Positions 1-10,416 of a stretch of DNA of 64,000 bases are shown here, piece by piece. A program made the position numbers and the translations under genes. The notes under the pieces are model-generated. The model saw only the letters and a list, made by a program, of their open reading frames with translations. It had not been told where the DNA came from and searched no databases. The DNA lies in NCBI GenBank assembly GCA_018806915.1, contig JAGKQI010000046.1, positions 744,001 through 808,000 on the forward strand. The letters are read 5' to 3'. Position 1 is the stretch's first letter. Every line of letters starts with the position of its first letter. This stretch comes from Phytophthora colocasiae (taxonomy: Eukaryota > Oomycota > Peronosporomycetes > Peronosporales > Peronosporaceae).

Positions 1-240
1 ATCCAGCGGCAGACAAATGATACATGGGAGCCGAGCCGAGCCGTGGATGGAACAAGTAACTTGTCAGTGAAATGCTTGATGATTTTTTTATTCGCTTCAA
101 GTAATGTAAACTTAATACAAGTATGATTCTGGATACCTTGCACAGCCTTACCAAGACCCCCAACTGGTAACATATATCTCTGCAACGTGCCTTACCGTTC
201 CACGTTGGCTGCACCACCCAAATCCAAATGCTCTTCCGAT

Positions 241-259
241 GCTCATTTCTCAAAATTCC
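241..259 (+). promoter_or_regulatory. Oomycete Inr+FPR core promoter of temptin copy 1
   Basis: GCTCATTTCTCAAAATTCC matches the oomycete composite core promoter (initiator TCATTY followed by the flanking promoter region, A-rich). It lies about 41 bases upstream of the ATG at 300, a typical oomycete 5' leader length. Equivalent elements precede the other temptin copies. Confidence 0.7.
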
Positions 260-299
260 ATCGCCAAGCAACAACGTCTTCGCGATACATCCTACAACC

Positions 300-1144
300 A
301 TGAAGCTCACCACCGTCGGTGCTACTCAACTTGCAACTGCCCTTGCACTAGCTGCCCTGCTGTCTTCAGAAGCAGAAGCATCGAAGAAGTTCGTCAAGAT
401 GATTCCCAATGGTGGTAACGTACCTGACACGCCTGCAATTGGTCACCCCGACGGCACAGGTGATGATCCCCCCTTCGCCGAGGCTGGAAACAAGTGGACG
501 AAGGAACTTTGTGAAGCTGACAGCGACGGCGACGGTCAGACAAATGGCCAGGAACTCGGAGACCCGTGCTGTGAATGGGATAAGGACTCGAACCCGGTGG
601 TGCAGTGGACGACTGGAGTTTCGCACCCAGTGACGCGTCCAAGACGTCCGACCCAAGCTTATGGGCGAACTTATGCGGAGCTTCCGAGTTAACAACAGAG
701 TCCAGTTCCACGACGGATGCCTCGATGGCCATGGAACCGACTGAAGCGAATGGTTCTGGTTCTACTACGAGTGAACCAAGCGAAGGTTCTGCTTCTAGTT
801 CGACCAAGGCAAGTGATGAAAGCCACAGTCACAGTCACAATTCCGATGTGCACGACGCAAGCATGAGCTCTTCAAACAGCTCCAGCTTTACCACTGGTAG
901 CGTAAGCACTTCTGGCCCAAGCAGTTTGGCTGTAGATGTCGGAAGTCCAAGTACCTCAAGTGACAGCAGCCGGAACGCCATTCGTGGATCCAGCGGTGAA
1001 AGCTCGGCTGCATCGAGCGTTCACACTCCCAGTGCCAGCTCGTCGAGCTCAAGCGGCCCAGCATCGAGCGGTGCCTCGAGTGGTAAATCGATCCTGGTTA
1101 CTGCTGTTGGAATTGTTGCGGTGGCCATGGTGTTTGTTGCCTAG
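300..1144 (+). pseudogene. Temptin-like secreted protein, copy 1 (1-base frameshift)
   Basis: The reading frame from ATG 300 gives a signal peptide (about residues 1-25, ending near SEAEA), then the temptin-type core with IPNGGNVP, GHPDGTG, WTKELC, an EF-hand-like loop DSDGDGQTNGQE and GDPCC. Near base 630 the frame breaks: the frame before gives GVSHP and runs to a stop at 690, while the frame one base earlier gives SDASKTSDPSLWANLCG and then a long Ser/Thr-rich tail with a hydrophobic C-terminus ending at 1144. Comparison with copies 2 and 3 suggests loss of one G in HPGD. Relative to copy 2 it also lacks 7 in-frame residues after GTGDDP. The tail (ILVTAVGIVAVAMVFV) looks like a GPI signal or membrane anchor. 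Temptin is known as a water-borne attractant in molluscs; the role in oomycetes is unknown. The frameshift could be a sequencing error. Confidence 0.75.
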
Positions 1145-1676
1145 ATAACCAACCGATGGTGAGTACGCTTTGTAAGTAGTGGGGCTCGAAAAATCTACAT
1201 GACAAGTTCATTCCGTAAATTCATTCCGTAAATTGGATCAAAGCGTTCATAGCTGCAGGATTCTTGAGGCTTATTATCAATTCGTTGACACCAAATTCCT
1301 TTGAAAGTAGCAAGATAAAGTTATCTTGCTTTATCTATAACTTCTCCGTCCTCTAAACTTGTGTTGAAAAGAGGAACCCCTTTTTCCTAACGAATCATGT
1401 GGCTCTTCGAAGTACAAGATACTGAATGTATCAGTAAACAGCAACTCATTATTTCTCACATGCTTGTGTGAGTTGGGCGGCACGAAAGACTTGCTGGAAT
1501 CTTCTGATACTACCACGTGCATTCTGAACGTCTCACATGGCAACTTTACCCAAAAGTTTTGTTTTTTCTTGTGCTGTCGTAATGAGCCGTGTGCCAAACC
1601 ACCCGAATTTGCCGTACCACCAACCTGAAACTAATCAGTGAGCAAGGCCACACCAACACCATTCTTGATACTCGGC
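1145..1676. other. Intergenic, no gene recognised
   Basis: AT-rich spacer between temptin copies 1 and 2. It contains a duplicated short phrase near 1208-1228 (ATTCCGTAAATTC repeated). The 88-codon minus-strand frame at 1331-1597 has no recognisable similarity and is treated as chance. Confidence 0.6.
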
Positions 1677-1695
1677 TTCTCACTTCTTAAAATTC
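1677..1695 (+). promoter_or_regulatory. Inr+FPR-like core promoter of temptin copy 2
   Basis: TTCTCACTTCTTAAAATTC resembles the oomycete initiator plus FPR, with one change in the TCATTY core (TCACTT). It lies about 47 bases upstream of the ATG at 1742. Confidence 0.5.
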
Positions 1696-1741
1696 ATCCT
1701 AAGTAGCACATACAAGACTCTCGACCCCGTTAACACCAACT

Positions 1742-2383
1742 ATGAAGGTCACTACCATCAACTCCCTTCGGTTTCTCACTGCATTGGCAGGAACCATGCT
1801 CTTTGCCCGAGAAGCTGAGGCATCGCTAGAATTTGTGGCAATGCTCCCCAACGGTGGCAACGTACCCGATACACCTGCAATTGGTCACCCCGACGGCACA
1901 GGTGATGACCCCTCCACTAACGCTTTCGGTGATGCTTTCTCTGAGGCTGGGAACAAGTGGACGAAGGAACTTTGTGAAGCTGACACTGATGGCGACGGTC
2001 AGACAAACGGCCAGGAACTCGGAGACCCGTGCTGCGAATGGGACATGGACACGAATCCGGTGGTTCAATGGACCGAAGGTGTCTCTCACCCGGACGATGC
2101 CACCAAAACTTCGGATGAAAGTCTGTGGGCAAATATCGTCTGTGGATCAGCATCTGCTTCTGTGTCCGAGACTACTGAAGCGGTCATGGGATCATCATCT
2201 AAGACTGGAAACTCGACTGCTTCCAGCTCTGCAAACAGCAAGACAAGTGGTTCTTCAACTGCACCATCATCAAGCTCTCAGAGTTCGACAACCCCGAGTA
2301 CTAGCAGTGCCCCCGCTCCTCTCCAGTCAATCTTCATTACAGCTACTGGTATTGCCACGGTGGCTGTCGTGAATTTCGCTTAA
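1742..2383 (+). CDS. Temptin-like secreted protein, copy 2 (intact)
   Basis: Predicted 213-aa secreted or surface-anchored protein, and the only uninterrupted classic copy in the left pair. Residues 1-28 form a signal peptide (cleavage near EAEAS). The core holds MLPNGGNVP, GHPDGTGDD, AGNKWTKELC, the EF-hand-like calcium loop DTDGDGQTNGQE (acidic or amide residues at loop positions 1, 3, 5, 7, 9, 12), GDPCCEW and GVSHPDD...SLWANIVCG. Residues about 140-190 are Ser/Thr-rich and probably O-glycosylated. The last about 18 residues are hydrophobic, consistent with a GPI-attachment signal. The fold assignment rests on the spaced WT..LC / DSDGDG.TNGQELGDP.C motif of temptin. No intron is needed. 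Function in the organism is not known; binding of calcium is inferred from the loop. Confidence 0.8.
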   Translation: MKVTTINSLRFLTALAGTMLFAREAEASLEFVAMLPNGGNVPDTPAIGHPDGTGDDPSTNAFGDAFSEAGNKWTKELCEADTDGDGQTNGQELGDPCCEWDMDTNPVVQWTEGVSHPDDATKTSDESLWANIVCGSASASVSETTEAVMGSSSKTGNSTASSSANSKTSGSSTAPSSSSQSSTTPSTSSAPAPLQSIFITATGIATVAVVNFA

Positions 2384-2602
2384 ATGTTGCCACCAATTCA
2401 TTTTTTCTTCTTCTTGAAACATTCCTCTAGAGTATTCGACCCTGTTTCTCGTATAAAAGGCATCTAAAGGAGATAGTGCCATGTTGCAGTGGCAATTGTC
2501 AAAACTACAACAATAACAAATAAAAAACGATATCTGAAAAAAAAAAAAATGTCTTTGGAAGATCTTGGAATAGCGAATCTATACTTTAGCATTTAGTGAC
2601 CT

Positions 2603-5600
2603 ATGGGCGGGGACGCTTTCGTCGTGGTGTTCCTTAAACCGGAGATCTCCACAGGCTTCTTCAAATTCGCTACTGATGATACATCCGATGATTCTTCAGC
2701 TCCTTCATCATCCATCCCCGGAGTTTCGGCAGTCGAAGCTGCATATCTCCTGCCGAATGGCCACATCTTCCCTACTGTGATCAGTCGCATTAAGGCCATC
2801 GGATTCGAGATTGTTGATCGAAGAATGAATCAATTGACCAAAGCAGAAGCTCGAGATCTCTTTTCGTACGAGCAACAATGCAGATTCAATGATGATGATC
2901 AGGCTTTTGCAGCATTTTTAAGCTCCATATCCAGTGGACCTACACTCTCATTAGTGCTTAAACTACCGGCGGAGTTAGCGTTGGGTGAAGCTAATGCAGC
3001 TATTAAAAAGTGGATAGAGTTGGCTGGAGATTGGGATCCAGTAGTTGCTCGTAAGAAAGCACTAGCAGCTTCTATTCCTCATGATCAGTGGCCACTTCGA
3101 GCTCTTTGCGGGCTGAATTCCATCCAGAATGGAATTTCCAGTAGTCCACACGTGTGTTGTTCAAGGCGAGAACGGTTCTTTCTACTACCGCCAGCTATTC
3201 CTCAACTGGAAAAAGCGACGATCGTGTTGCTACCTTCATTTCACACCAATTTCCCGGGTGGTAAAGAATTTCTGCTCGCAGTTATTACGAAACAGACTCG
3301 AGCAATTGTTATCGAGGATTCAAACAAAATTTCTCTCTCAGATGATCAAGTGATCTGTCTTTGTGGGCTTACAAGAACCTCCGAAGCCTCAACCCAGCAA
3401 ACTTGTGACAATGTGGTGCAGCTTGCCCAAGAAGTGATCGGAAATAACGGAGTCGACGTCATCGTACTGGAAGGTCTTGACTTGAGCTACACGCTTCGGT
3501 TTGCAGTGGGTCCTGCTAACGTGGATCTTGCAAAACTATATTTCCCTGAATCCGTTCGAGCTCAAGTACCAGCTAAACTACCATCAGTTGAATTGCCGGC
3601 TGGACTTTATCCCGCTGAAGTATCGGACGACGATGCTTTAGGGTTTGAAAGTGGTTTGTTTCTCTGTTTGGACCAGAAACTTGATGTCTGGAAAGTACCC
3701 AAGAAAGGAGTACCTATTGAGTCTACATTAGGTCTTATCAAGCCGAATGCTGCTTGTAAACCTGAGGTTGTGGCTGAAATCCTGCGTATGATCAATTTGT
3801 TCGGGTTTACTGTCGAGAACCAACGCCGTTTACTGCTTTCAAGAGACCAAGCAGGTGCTTTTTACGCTGAACATCGTGGAAAAGGTTTCTTTGAAACGCT
3901 ACTCAACTTCATGACAAGTGGGGAGATTGTGGCTTTACATTTGTCGCGTCCTCATGCAATTAAAGCTTGGAGAGGACTAATGGGGCCAACCAACAGCGTC
4001 AAAGCACGAGAGACCCATCCATGGACACTAAGAGCACGTTTCGGTGTCGACGGTACTCGAAATGCTACCCATGGCAGTGATGCAACTACCAGCGCTGTAC
4101 GTGAATTGTCATTTTTCTTCGGGAACGCTTTATCGGCTTCGTCAACAGCTTTAAAACTTCCTAGTACTTCTGTATTGAAAGTTAAAGCTGTGGCACAAAG
4201 ACCTCTGACATTATCGGAAACCAGTGAAAGCACAGTAGAGAAGGTTTTGGCGCAAGGGCTGAAGGAACTGATGACGAAGAATCTCTCAGATCCTTTAGAA
4301 GCGTGCCGGTGGTTGGGGGAATGGCTTGTGACGTATCGATCACGCGGTCTCGAGGAAGAACCAGAAGATCATGGCGAAATATCTCGAGGAATAAAGTCAA
4401 ACAGCGGTAACCAGGCCAAACAACCAAGTGTGAAACAATCTGCTGAAAAAGTGATGAAATCTCCAAGTGTTCGGAAAGTTGTCGCGATAACTTTGGATCA
4501 ATCTCTTCCCGACGATTTACGTAGTACCGTGGCTAAAATCCTCGTTAACCGGCTGGAAGAAGCTCGATACAAGGTTGTCAATGTCGCGGTTGAACTAGAG
4601 AAATACACTACACTGGATGGAGCCGTTGCAAATCTTGTAAAAACACTCAAGGAGAGTGGTCGACGACGTTGCGTTCTCTTTAATTGCGAGGAATTCACGC
4701 AAACCTCGGTGTTCCACCGCGAATTCCAGTCTAAAGCTCCCATCGACTGGAAAATTAACTTCCTCGTCTATTTGGATCTTGAAAATGGATCACCCAGCGC
4801 AATTTCGTCGATTCATCTGCCAGTTTTTCACTATGGTCTGCCTGGCAACACGCAGGACCTGGAAAAAAATGGAGCTTTCGATGGGTTATTCCAGACCGTC
4901 TTTGATCCCAACATCGTGCTCCTAGTGGACCCAAAGCAGCTCGTGTCTGTCACTGTTTGGACGGATGTCGCCAATCATTTCGGGTTTTATCTGCTCACCT
5001 TCGCGGAATTCGTCACTTGTGTGATGAATTCCAACGACAAATCCAACGACACGCGACTTCTGCAGGAACTACTGCGCTCTGGGTCAACTTTACCATCGAC
5101 ATTAGTACTTACGATGCTCCGACGCGTAATTCTTGGATCTCAACCTGATTGTAGGCAAAAGTTCATTTTGCTTGGCTTTCCGTGGTCGGAAATCCAAGCT
5201 TCCGAGCTGGAACAAACAATCGGGAGACCTTGGAGCATTTTAGTTGTTGGAGATCGCCAAAAGTTGGATTCCAAAGCTTATTCGTCTGATTTTCCAGCGT
5301 GGACGAGTACATTCCGGAAGAAGGGGCTCGTGAATCGCGTTTGGGTCGACTCCAATGTAAAAGCTGATCGTGAAGCAGTGATCTCAGCACTACACGGTGC
5401 TTTGGCCCCGGTGGTCGGCTGCTTTGTGGGCAAATGTGATCGGCAAGAACTGCTTCAACTGCAGATTGTGGCCAAGACCCAAGGGTTTATCTGGATCGAA
5501 GACGTCCCATCCGTGCAAGAGTTGAGCGGGTTGTTGCTGCGTGGTCATGCTGGACGAGAGAAATACCTCCTGTACGGCTATCCACAGACTTGTGCTCAAG

Positions 5601-6886
5601 CCTCCGAGCTGTTGGCCGTTGTCGGAGCTCCAGCTTTCGTGATTAACAACTCGCCTGTCGCACCCGAGCTTTTATCAGTGTTTGATGCCCATCCAAGTAT
5701 CACGCAGCTCGATCTGGCTAGCTTTACGACAAACGAGTCGAAGCTACGGTCAATCTTTTTCCGCAAGCAAGTGGTGGCAGTAGTTGGGAGCATCCACGCG
5801 TTGCCACTTCAGGAGCTTCGTGATGTTGTGTGTCCGTTAGGATATGATGTTGTTGACTTCAAACAGGCTCAAGGTTTCGACCAAAGGGACAACATTGGAA
5901 ATGAACTATTGTGTGCGTTTGAACGCCAAGTCCAAGCTGTGCAGGCCCCACGCTGTTTAGTAGTCGGAGCTCCTGAATCTCTCGAGTTTTACCAAGCTTT
6001 AGAAACTCGGATCGGGTATTTCAAGCTTAAAGTTGTGATCTTACAGGAAGTCCAAGTCCGTGTTCGAGCTTCCGATACGATAGACGACGAAGACTGTGAA
6101 GATTATTCTGATGAAGAACAAGGCCGCGTCGAAATGGATGGCAATGACAGCGGAGACGACAATGCGAGCAGTGGAATCAGATGGCGAAATGTGCTTCAAG
6201 CGCTGAGTCCACAGCTCTCGCAGCTTCTGCAAACGCCCAACCCGTCAATGTCCATCGACGTCGTCGGGTTTTTGAGCTCCGGAACGTCTCGAATCATTCA
6301 AGACGTCGTCACGAAGCTTCGTCCACGGTTTTTGGGGATAATTGGCCACCCGTTCTCGTTCTATCAAAGTGCGGCGCGTGCCGTTTGTCGTCGTCATTCG
6401 GTCGCGTTCGTTGATCTTACTCACGTTTCCAGCAGCCTCGAAGCGCTTGAAATACTGGAGACTTTGGTCGCGACCACCTCCCACTCCGTCTATTGTCTAG
6501 ATGGATTTCCCCGTTCGTCACTTCCAGATGCAGCCAAGATACGGAAGTCCTCGATCTCGCCGCCTCGTTACGTGGCCCAGCAGCTGTGGGAGTTGGATCG
6601 GAGACTGGGAGTGTTCATGACGTTAATCCGCTTTACCACGACGTTGGAGCTGCTGGAAGAGCGAACACCGGAACACATCACCCGTCGAATGTTGGACGTA
6701 GCTCAGGACGACGTGGAACTCGCGTCTAATGACCTGGTGGATTGGTTCGCGACTGGCAAAACCCGCCAGATCACCGAAGTCACGTGTGATCGAACGTTGG
6801 AGGACGCGCAGGAAGAGATGGACAAGGCGTTGGAGCGCGTTCTTCGTCCAAACAGAGCTACCATTAAGAAACGTGGGAAGTGCTAG
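2603..6886 (+). CDS. Large protein with NDP-kinase and adenylate-kinase-like modules
   Basis: A single open frame of 1427 aa from ATG 2603. Residues about 5-205 resemble a degenerate nucleoside diphosphate kinase (NDPK) domain whose expected active-site His region reads NGISSS, so it is probably inactive. Residues about 373-500 form a second NDPK-like domain beginning STLGLIKPN and retaining the catalytic-type NATHGSD motif near residue 487. From about 660 onward there are repeated P-loop-fold segments with adenylate-kinase 'LDGFPR' motifs in degenerate (ILLGFP near 5170, LLYGYP near 5572) and intact form (CLDGFPRSS near 6495). An acidic stretch (IDDEDCEDYSDEEQ) lies near residue 1160. Multi-domain NDPK/AK proteins in other eukaryotes are usually axonemal, so a role in zoospore flagella is a reasonable inference, not shown here. 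No intron was seen. Confidence 0.7.
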   Translation: MGGDAFVVVFLKPEISTGFFKFATDDTSDDSSAPSSSIPGVSAVEAAYLLPNGHIFPTVISRIKAIGFEIVDRRMNQLTKAEARDLFSYEQQCRFNDDDQAFAAFLSSISSGPTLSLVLKLPAELALGEANAAIKKWIELAGDWDPVVARKKALAASIPHDQWPLRALCGLNSIQNGISSSPHVCCSRRERFFLLPPAIPQLEKATIVLLPSFHTNFPGGKEFLLAVITKQTRAIVIEDSNKISLSDDQVICLCGLTRTSEASTQQTCDNVVQLAQEVIGNNGVDVIVLEGLDLSYTLRFAVGPANVDLAKLYFPESVRAQVPAKLPSVELPAGLYPAEVSDDDALGFESGLFLCLDQKLDVWKVPKKGVPIESTLGLIKPNAACKPEVVAEILRMINLFGFTVENQRRLLLSRDQAGAFYAEHRGKGFFETLLNFMTSGEIVALHLSRPHAIKAWRGLMGPTNSVKARETHPWTLRARFGVDGTRNATHGSDATTSAVRELSFFFGNALSASSTALKLPSTSVLKVKAVAQRPLTLSETSESTVEKVLAQGLKELMTKNLSDPLEACRWLGEWLVTYRSRGLEEEPEDHGEISRGIKSNSGNQAKQPSVKQSAEKVMKSPSVRKVVAITLDQSLPDDLRSTVAKILVNRLEEARYKVVNVAVELEKYTTLDGAVANLVKTLKESGRRRCVLFNCEEFTQTSVFHREFQSKAPIDWKINFLVYLDLENGSPSAISSIHLPVFHYGLPGNTQDLEKNGAFDGLFQTVFDPNIVLLVDPKQLVSVTVWTDVANHFGFYLLTFAEFVTCVMNSNDKSNDTRLLQELLRSGSTLPSTLVLTMLRRVILGSQPDCRQKFILLGFPWSEIQASELEQTIGRPWSILVVGDRQKLDSKAYSSDFPAWTSTFRKKGLVNRVWVDSNVKADREAVISALHGALAPVVGCFVGKCDRQELLQLQIVAKTQGFIWIEDVPSVQELSGLLLRGHAGREKYLLYGYPQTCAQASELLAVVGAPAFVINNSPVAPELLSVFDAHPSITQLDLASFTTNESKLRSIFFRKQVVAVVGSIHALPLQELRDVVCPLGYDVVDFKQAQGFDQRDNIGNELLCAFERQVQAVQAPRCLVVGAPESLEFYQALETRIGYFKLKVVILQEVQVRVRASDTIDDEDCEDYSDEEQGRVEMDGNDSGDDNASSGIRWRNVLQALSPQLSQLLQTPNPSMSIDVVGFLSSGTSRIIQDVVTKLRPRFLGIIGHPFSFYQSAARAVCRRHSVAFVDLTHVSSSLEALEILETLVATTSHSVYCLDGFPRSSLPDAAKIRKSSISPPRYVAQQLWELDRRLGVFMTLIRFTTTLELLEERTPEHITRRMLDVAQDDVELASNDLVDWFATGKTRQITEVTCDRTLEDAQEEMDKALERVLRPNRATIKKRGKC

Positions 6887-6965
6887 TGATACAGTGTATT
6901 TCCTTGGTTCTTCGACATCATAACGCCTCATATTACATCCTATCTCTAAGCTTTTTAGTATCCGT

Positions 6966-7985
6966 TCAGCACTGGCGTTGCTGCTGCAGTGCCTGCTGTT
7001 GCTTGCCATGTTTGATACAGAAGCCGCCACTGCGAGCCGCGTGCGTACACCCCTCGGTCGCGCACCGCTTGCCACCACCATGCGAGTAGCAGATGCCACC
7101 GGACTGTGCACTCTTGGTGCAGTTGGCCACGGCACAGCGACGGCCGCCGCCGTGCGAGATGCAGAAGCCGCCACGGTGCGCACACTTCTGACAGCCAGCC
7201 ATCTTGCAAAAGTGGCGGCCGCCGTGCTCCATGCAAAGTCCTTTGCGTCTGGCGTCGTTGACGCATCCGGCGCGACGACACTTGGCCACAGGTTTGGAGC
7301 TACCGGTGCTGCCGGTAGACGGTGTGGGGCTAGCTATAACACGGGGCTTCCTGTTCAATGGAACTGACAGGAAGTTGGTGTGCTCGGTGTAGATCGGGGA
7401 CTGGTTGTTGTAGGTCGCCGTTGTGTACAACGGGCTACCAGGTTGCACGGAGTCGTAGTTCGGGTACACTGACTGCCGGTCTCCCGTCGAACGGGATCGG
7501 GTGGGCACTACAGTTCGCAATGCCGGGAGATACTGTTGAGTGACTGGAGACGGTAGCACGAGGCTTGGGAGCGGGTTACTGGTCTGTACGAATGGGGACT
7601 GGCTCGGAGACGGGAACTGTGGAGCTGGTCGGCCATGAATGTGGTCGTGGCAGTAACCCTGCATCTTTCCAAAGTTGGCACAGCCCTGGAACCTACAGTA
7701 CTCGAGCTTGAGGGGGTTAAGAAGACTACTACCCCCGACAATAGGGAACCGAGTGGTGGTCGTCGTGTTGGCTGGACTAATACTGCCGAAGGACGGCAGC
7801 AATGGGGTCGTGGCGATAGTTGACGTGGTGTTGGCTAGGTTGATCGTGGGACTGCAGCTACTCATAAGCTGTCGCTTCATCTCGTCAGTCTGCTGCATCA
7901 CCGCTGGGTTGTCCAAGTCTCCGCGCGCTTGCGTCATAATCCACGGGTGGGCGTCCATAGTGTTTCGGTCGGGTACTGGTAACAT
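6966..7985 (-). CDS. WRKY19-like Cys/His-repeat protein
   Basis: 339 aa, ATG at 7985. The N-terminal two thirds is Ser/Thr/Pro-rich and apparently disordered. A first Cys/His unit lies near residue 95 (CRFQGCANFGKMQGYCHDH). The C-terminal about 100 residues contain four further tandem units of the form C-x4-C-x6-8-G-x-C-x2-H-G (CRRAGCVNDARRKGLCMEHG, CKMAGCQKCAHRGGFCISHG and so on). These repeats are what annotation pipelines call 'WRKY transcription factor 19-like' in oomycetes; the WRKY domain itself is absent. Metal binding and a nucleic-acid or protein interaction role are inferences. It ends 79 bases from, and is convergent with, the NDPK/AK-like gene. Confidence 0.65.
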   Translation of the reverse strand: MLPVPDRNTMDAHPWIMTQARGDLDNPAVMQQTDEMKRQLMSSCSPTINLANTTSTIATTPLLPSFGSISPANTTTTTRFPIVGGSSLLNPLKLEYCRFQGCANFGKMQGYCHDHIHGRPAPQFPSPSQSPFVQTSNPLPSLVLPSPVTQQYLPALRTVVPTRSRSTGDRQSVYPNYDSVQPGSPLYTTATYNNQSPIYTEHTNFLSVPLNRKPRVIASPTPSTGSTGSSKPVAKCRRAGCVNDARRKGLCMEHGGRHFCKMAGCQKCAHRGGFCISHGGGRRCAVANCTKSAQSGGICYSHGGGKRCATEGCTHAARSGGFCIKHGKQQQALQQQRQC

Positions 7986-10416
7986 GTACTAATAATCTGT
8001 GTCTCGAACGACCTGTGCGTTCAAGTTCCAATTCGCAAATGGCAGTGGTGTCCAGCCGGGCGGCGTGGGGGCAGTCGAGTTAACGTTAACCCTGGCCAGC
8101 CGGTGCGCGATCTGCAAGGTTTGACTTTCCCCGGCGCCGGATTCGTCACAGCGCCTTCGATCAGAGGATTTGGATCGGGGCAGATTTTTCTGCGGCCGAT
8201 GCTTCTCTGGCACAAAAGGCGCTCGGCTGTTTTCGAATGTCACTCCAGCGACTACAATTGGAGACTTTGCAAATGAGTGTTGGGGGTGAGCTTCAAAGGC
8301 CAGCAGGCAGGTGTGTGTGTACAGCGCGAGAAATTTGTGGAGAGTTTGGCTGTGTTGCAAACGAGAACGAAACAGTGCTTGTCCGCAGCCACCACTTCGC
8401 GATGTGCCGCTGATTTATTTTGCGCACCGAAGCTGCCACTAAGACGTCTGATGGCCATAACGGTGGACTCTTAGGCCACATTGCGCGAAGCCGCTTCTGT
8501 GCCAAACGCGATGCTGGCGCCTTCAGTTGACCAGCGTGGCAGTAACCGCTAGTGATTTATCTCGGATCGCAGTAGCCTCGACAGTGGGACGGCGACCGCT
8601 AACGGCCGGGGACTTGGAGTTTGTATGCAGCTTCGCTACGTTCATTTCGCAGACGTGTGCAACATGAATGCCGTCCAATTTTTGAAAGGATGCCAAGTTA
8701 GCTGGCGTGCCCTGACCGGCGTGAGCCCAGAAGCTTCCGCTCGGCCTTCCCTTTCAAGATCATGGCAGAACTTCGCTCGTTGCATTGCAGGGGGTAACTA
8801 CACGAGGAAGTCCCGCATTTGAAGTGCATTGGCCTATCCAGGATATCTGTGGCCGCCCAGCAAAATGCAACAGGACTATCGCAGCCCCAACACCGGATAG
8901 ATCGCAGACAAAGACAAAGACGCTCATCGTTCGTGGTGGTGCTTTGAAAAGCGGAGAGTTTAATGTGTGGATTTTTGTAAGCAACCGGTGCCGGTTTGGG
9001 GGAAATTGGCGAGACACGGCAACTCCAACCTAGCACCTGTGGGGTGAGCTGCCACCAGCTTTCGCGCGGGACTGTCACCAGTTGCGGCGGCATGTACAAG
9101 TGTACCAGATGCCGGAGTTTCGCTGCTGCTCTCAAGATGTCAGCGACATGACGCGAGCGCTGATGCACACCAGGTGGCTCTTTGACACTTGTGGCTCTTA
9201 GTCTGCCATACGACGCACTTGGTGAGATCCGGACGGGCTCTGCTAAATGTCCCTTGCCACTTCGGCGCCGTCCACCGGCTGGTGCTCGTTCAAGTTCTGT
9301 AGAGATGACTAGCAAAAGCAAGAGAACCATGATCGGGCGATGTCATGTTGATAGCCTACAATCGATCAACAGGGGAAAAGCTGACTCGACTTGTTCCTCA
9401 GCTGGTGAGCTGCTTTGACCGGCTCATGCAACGCGACAGGCCCTAGGGGCAGATATTCGGCGCTTGCAGCTGGTCGTTTGCAATTGACCAAGTGTGGCTC
9501 TCGCGCTTCGACGTCGAACTCCGTTGAGTAAATTGCCTGTCACTCGGTACTTGAGACTTGCCAACGACGGCGAAGCGAAAGGCCTTGAAGCCATAGAAAC
9601 TGGTTCCGGATAGGCAGCGTCGAGTCAGCTGCAACGAGTCCCACAACATCTCAAATCTCGCCATCCTGACTATCCAAGATTTTGAGGATATGCAATCCTC
9701 AAACACTCAACAGGACCCAAAGAATAAGCTGAGCGAATAAGCAAACCACCGCCACGTTTCGAGACTTCTCTTGCCTTGGAAAGACGAAGGACCATCCATG
9801 CAGACGGGAGCAGTGGGTGAAGTGTCAACGCCCCGATAACCGTCCATCCCCAAATACATGGCGTCGTGACGATGGCTTGATGATCGCCAAGTCTCTGCGG
9901 CATCATGCTAGCAATTAGGCTTTGGCCTTGTTTGCACTGAACTATGACACTAAACTATGACATTTAACTTGTCATGCAGCAATAGCAGCAAGAAAAAAAT
10001 TAGGTTTGACGACTTGCGGTGGCAAGATACTGTATCGATCTTAACTTCAACGTACGTCCATACAAATCGCTATACTATATTATTCATGTGCACGTCAAGA
10101 GTAGCCAGCATCTGTCGTACACCGAGATGACTAATTTATCGACGATAGAAGTTTTCAAGAATTCCTCCAGTAAGTTCTGCTACAGTAAATGAATCGATAA
10201 TTGTTTGCCTTGTCAATCTATTGCTAGTAGCAAGTTGCTATCACGCCGGCAAAAACAAACACAGTTGCCACGCCTCTCCCTACATTTTGACATCATAATA
10301 GCATCTTCAACATGACGTTTACAAAAACTATATCTAAATTCACCTACATTTAAAGAGCTTCTTCATCTTACCAGCAATAAAATTAAAATTTAAATAATAA
10401 TTCCATCCATTCCTCC
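7986..10416. other. Long intergenic region, no confident gene
   Basis: 2.4 kb of mixed composition upstream of two divergently oriented genes. The longest frame is a 210-codon minus-strand ORF at 8698-9330 with a short Leu-rich N-terminus but no recognisable domain. The part from about 9930 to 10416 is AT-rich with the repeated phrase AACTATGACA (near 9950 and 9962) and probably holds the promoter of the gene at 10417. No transposon protein or RNA gene was recognised. Confidence 0.5.

Noticed and set aside
8698..9330. 210-codon minus-strand ORF with Leu-rich start, possible secreted protein
   Set aside because: Hydrophobic stretch is short, composition is like non-coding DNA, no domain or promoter match.
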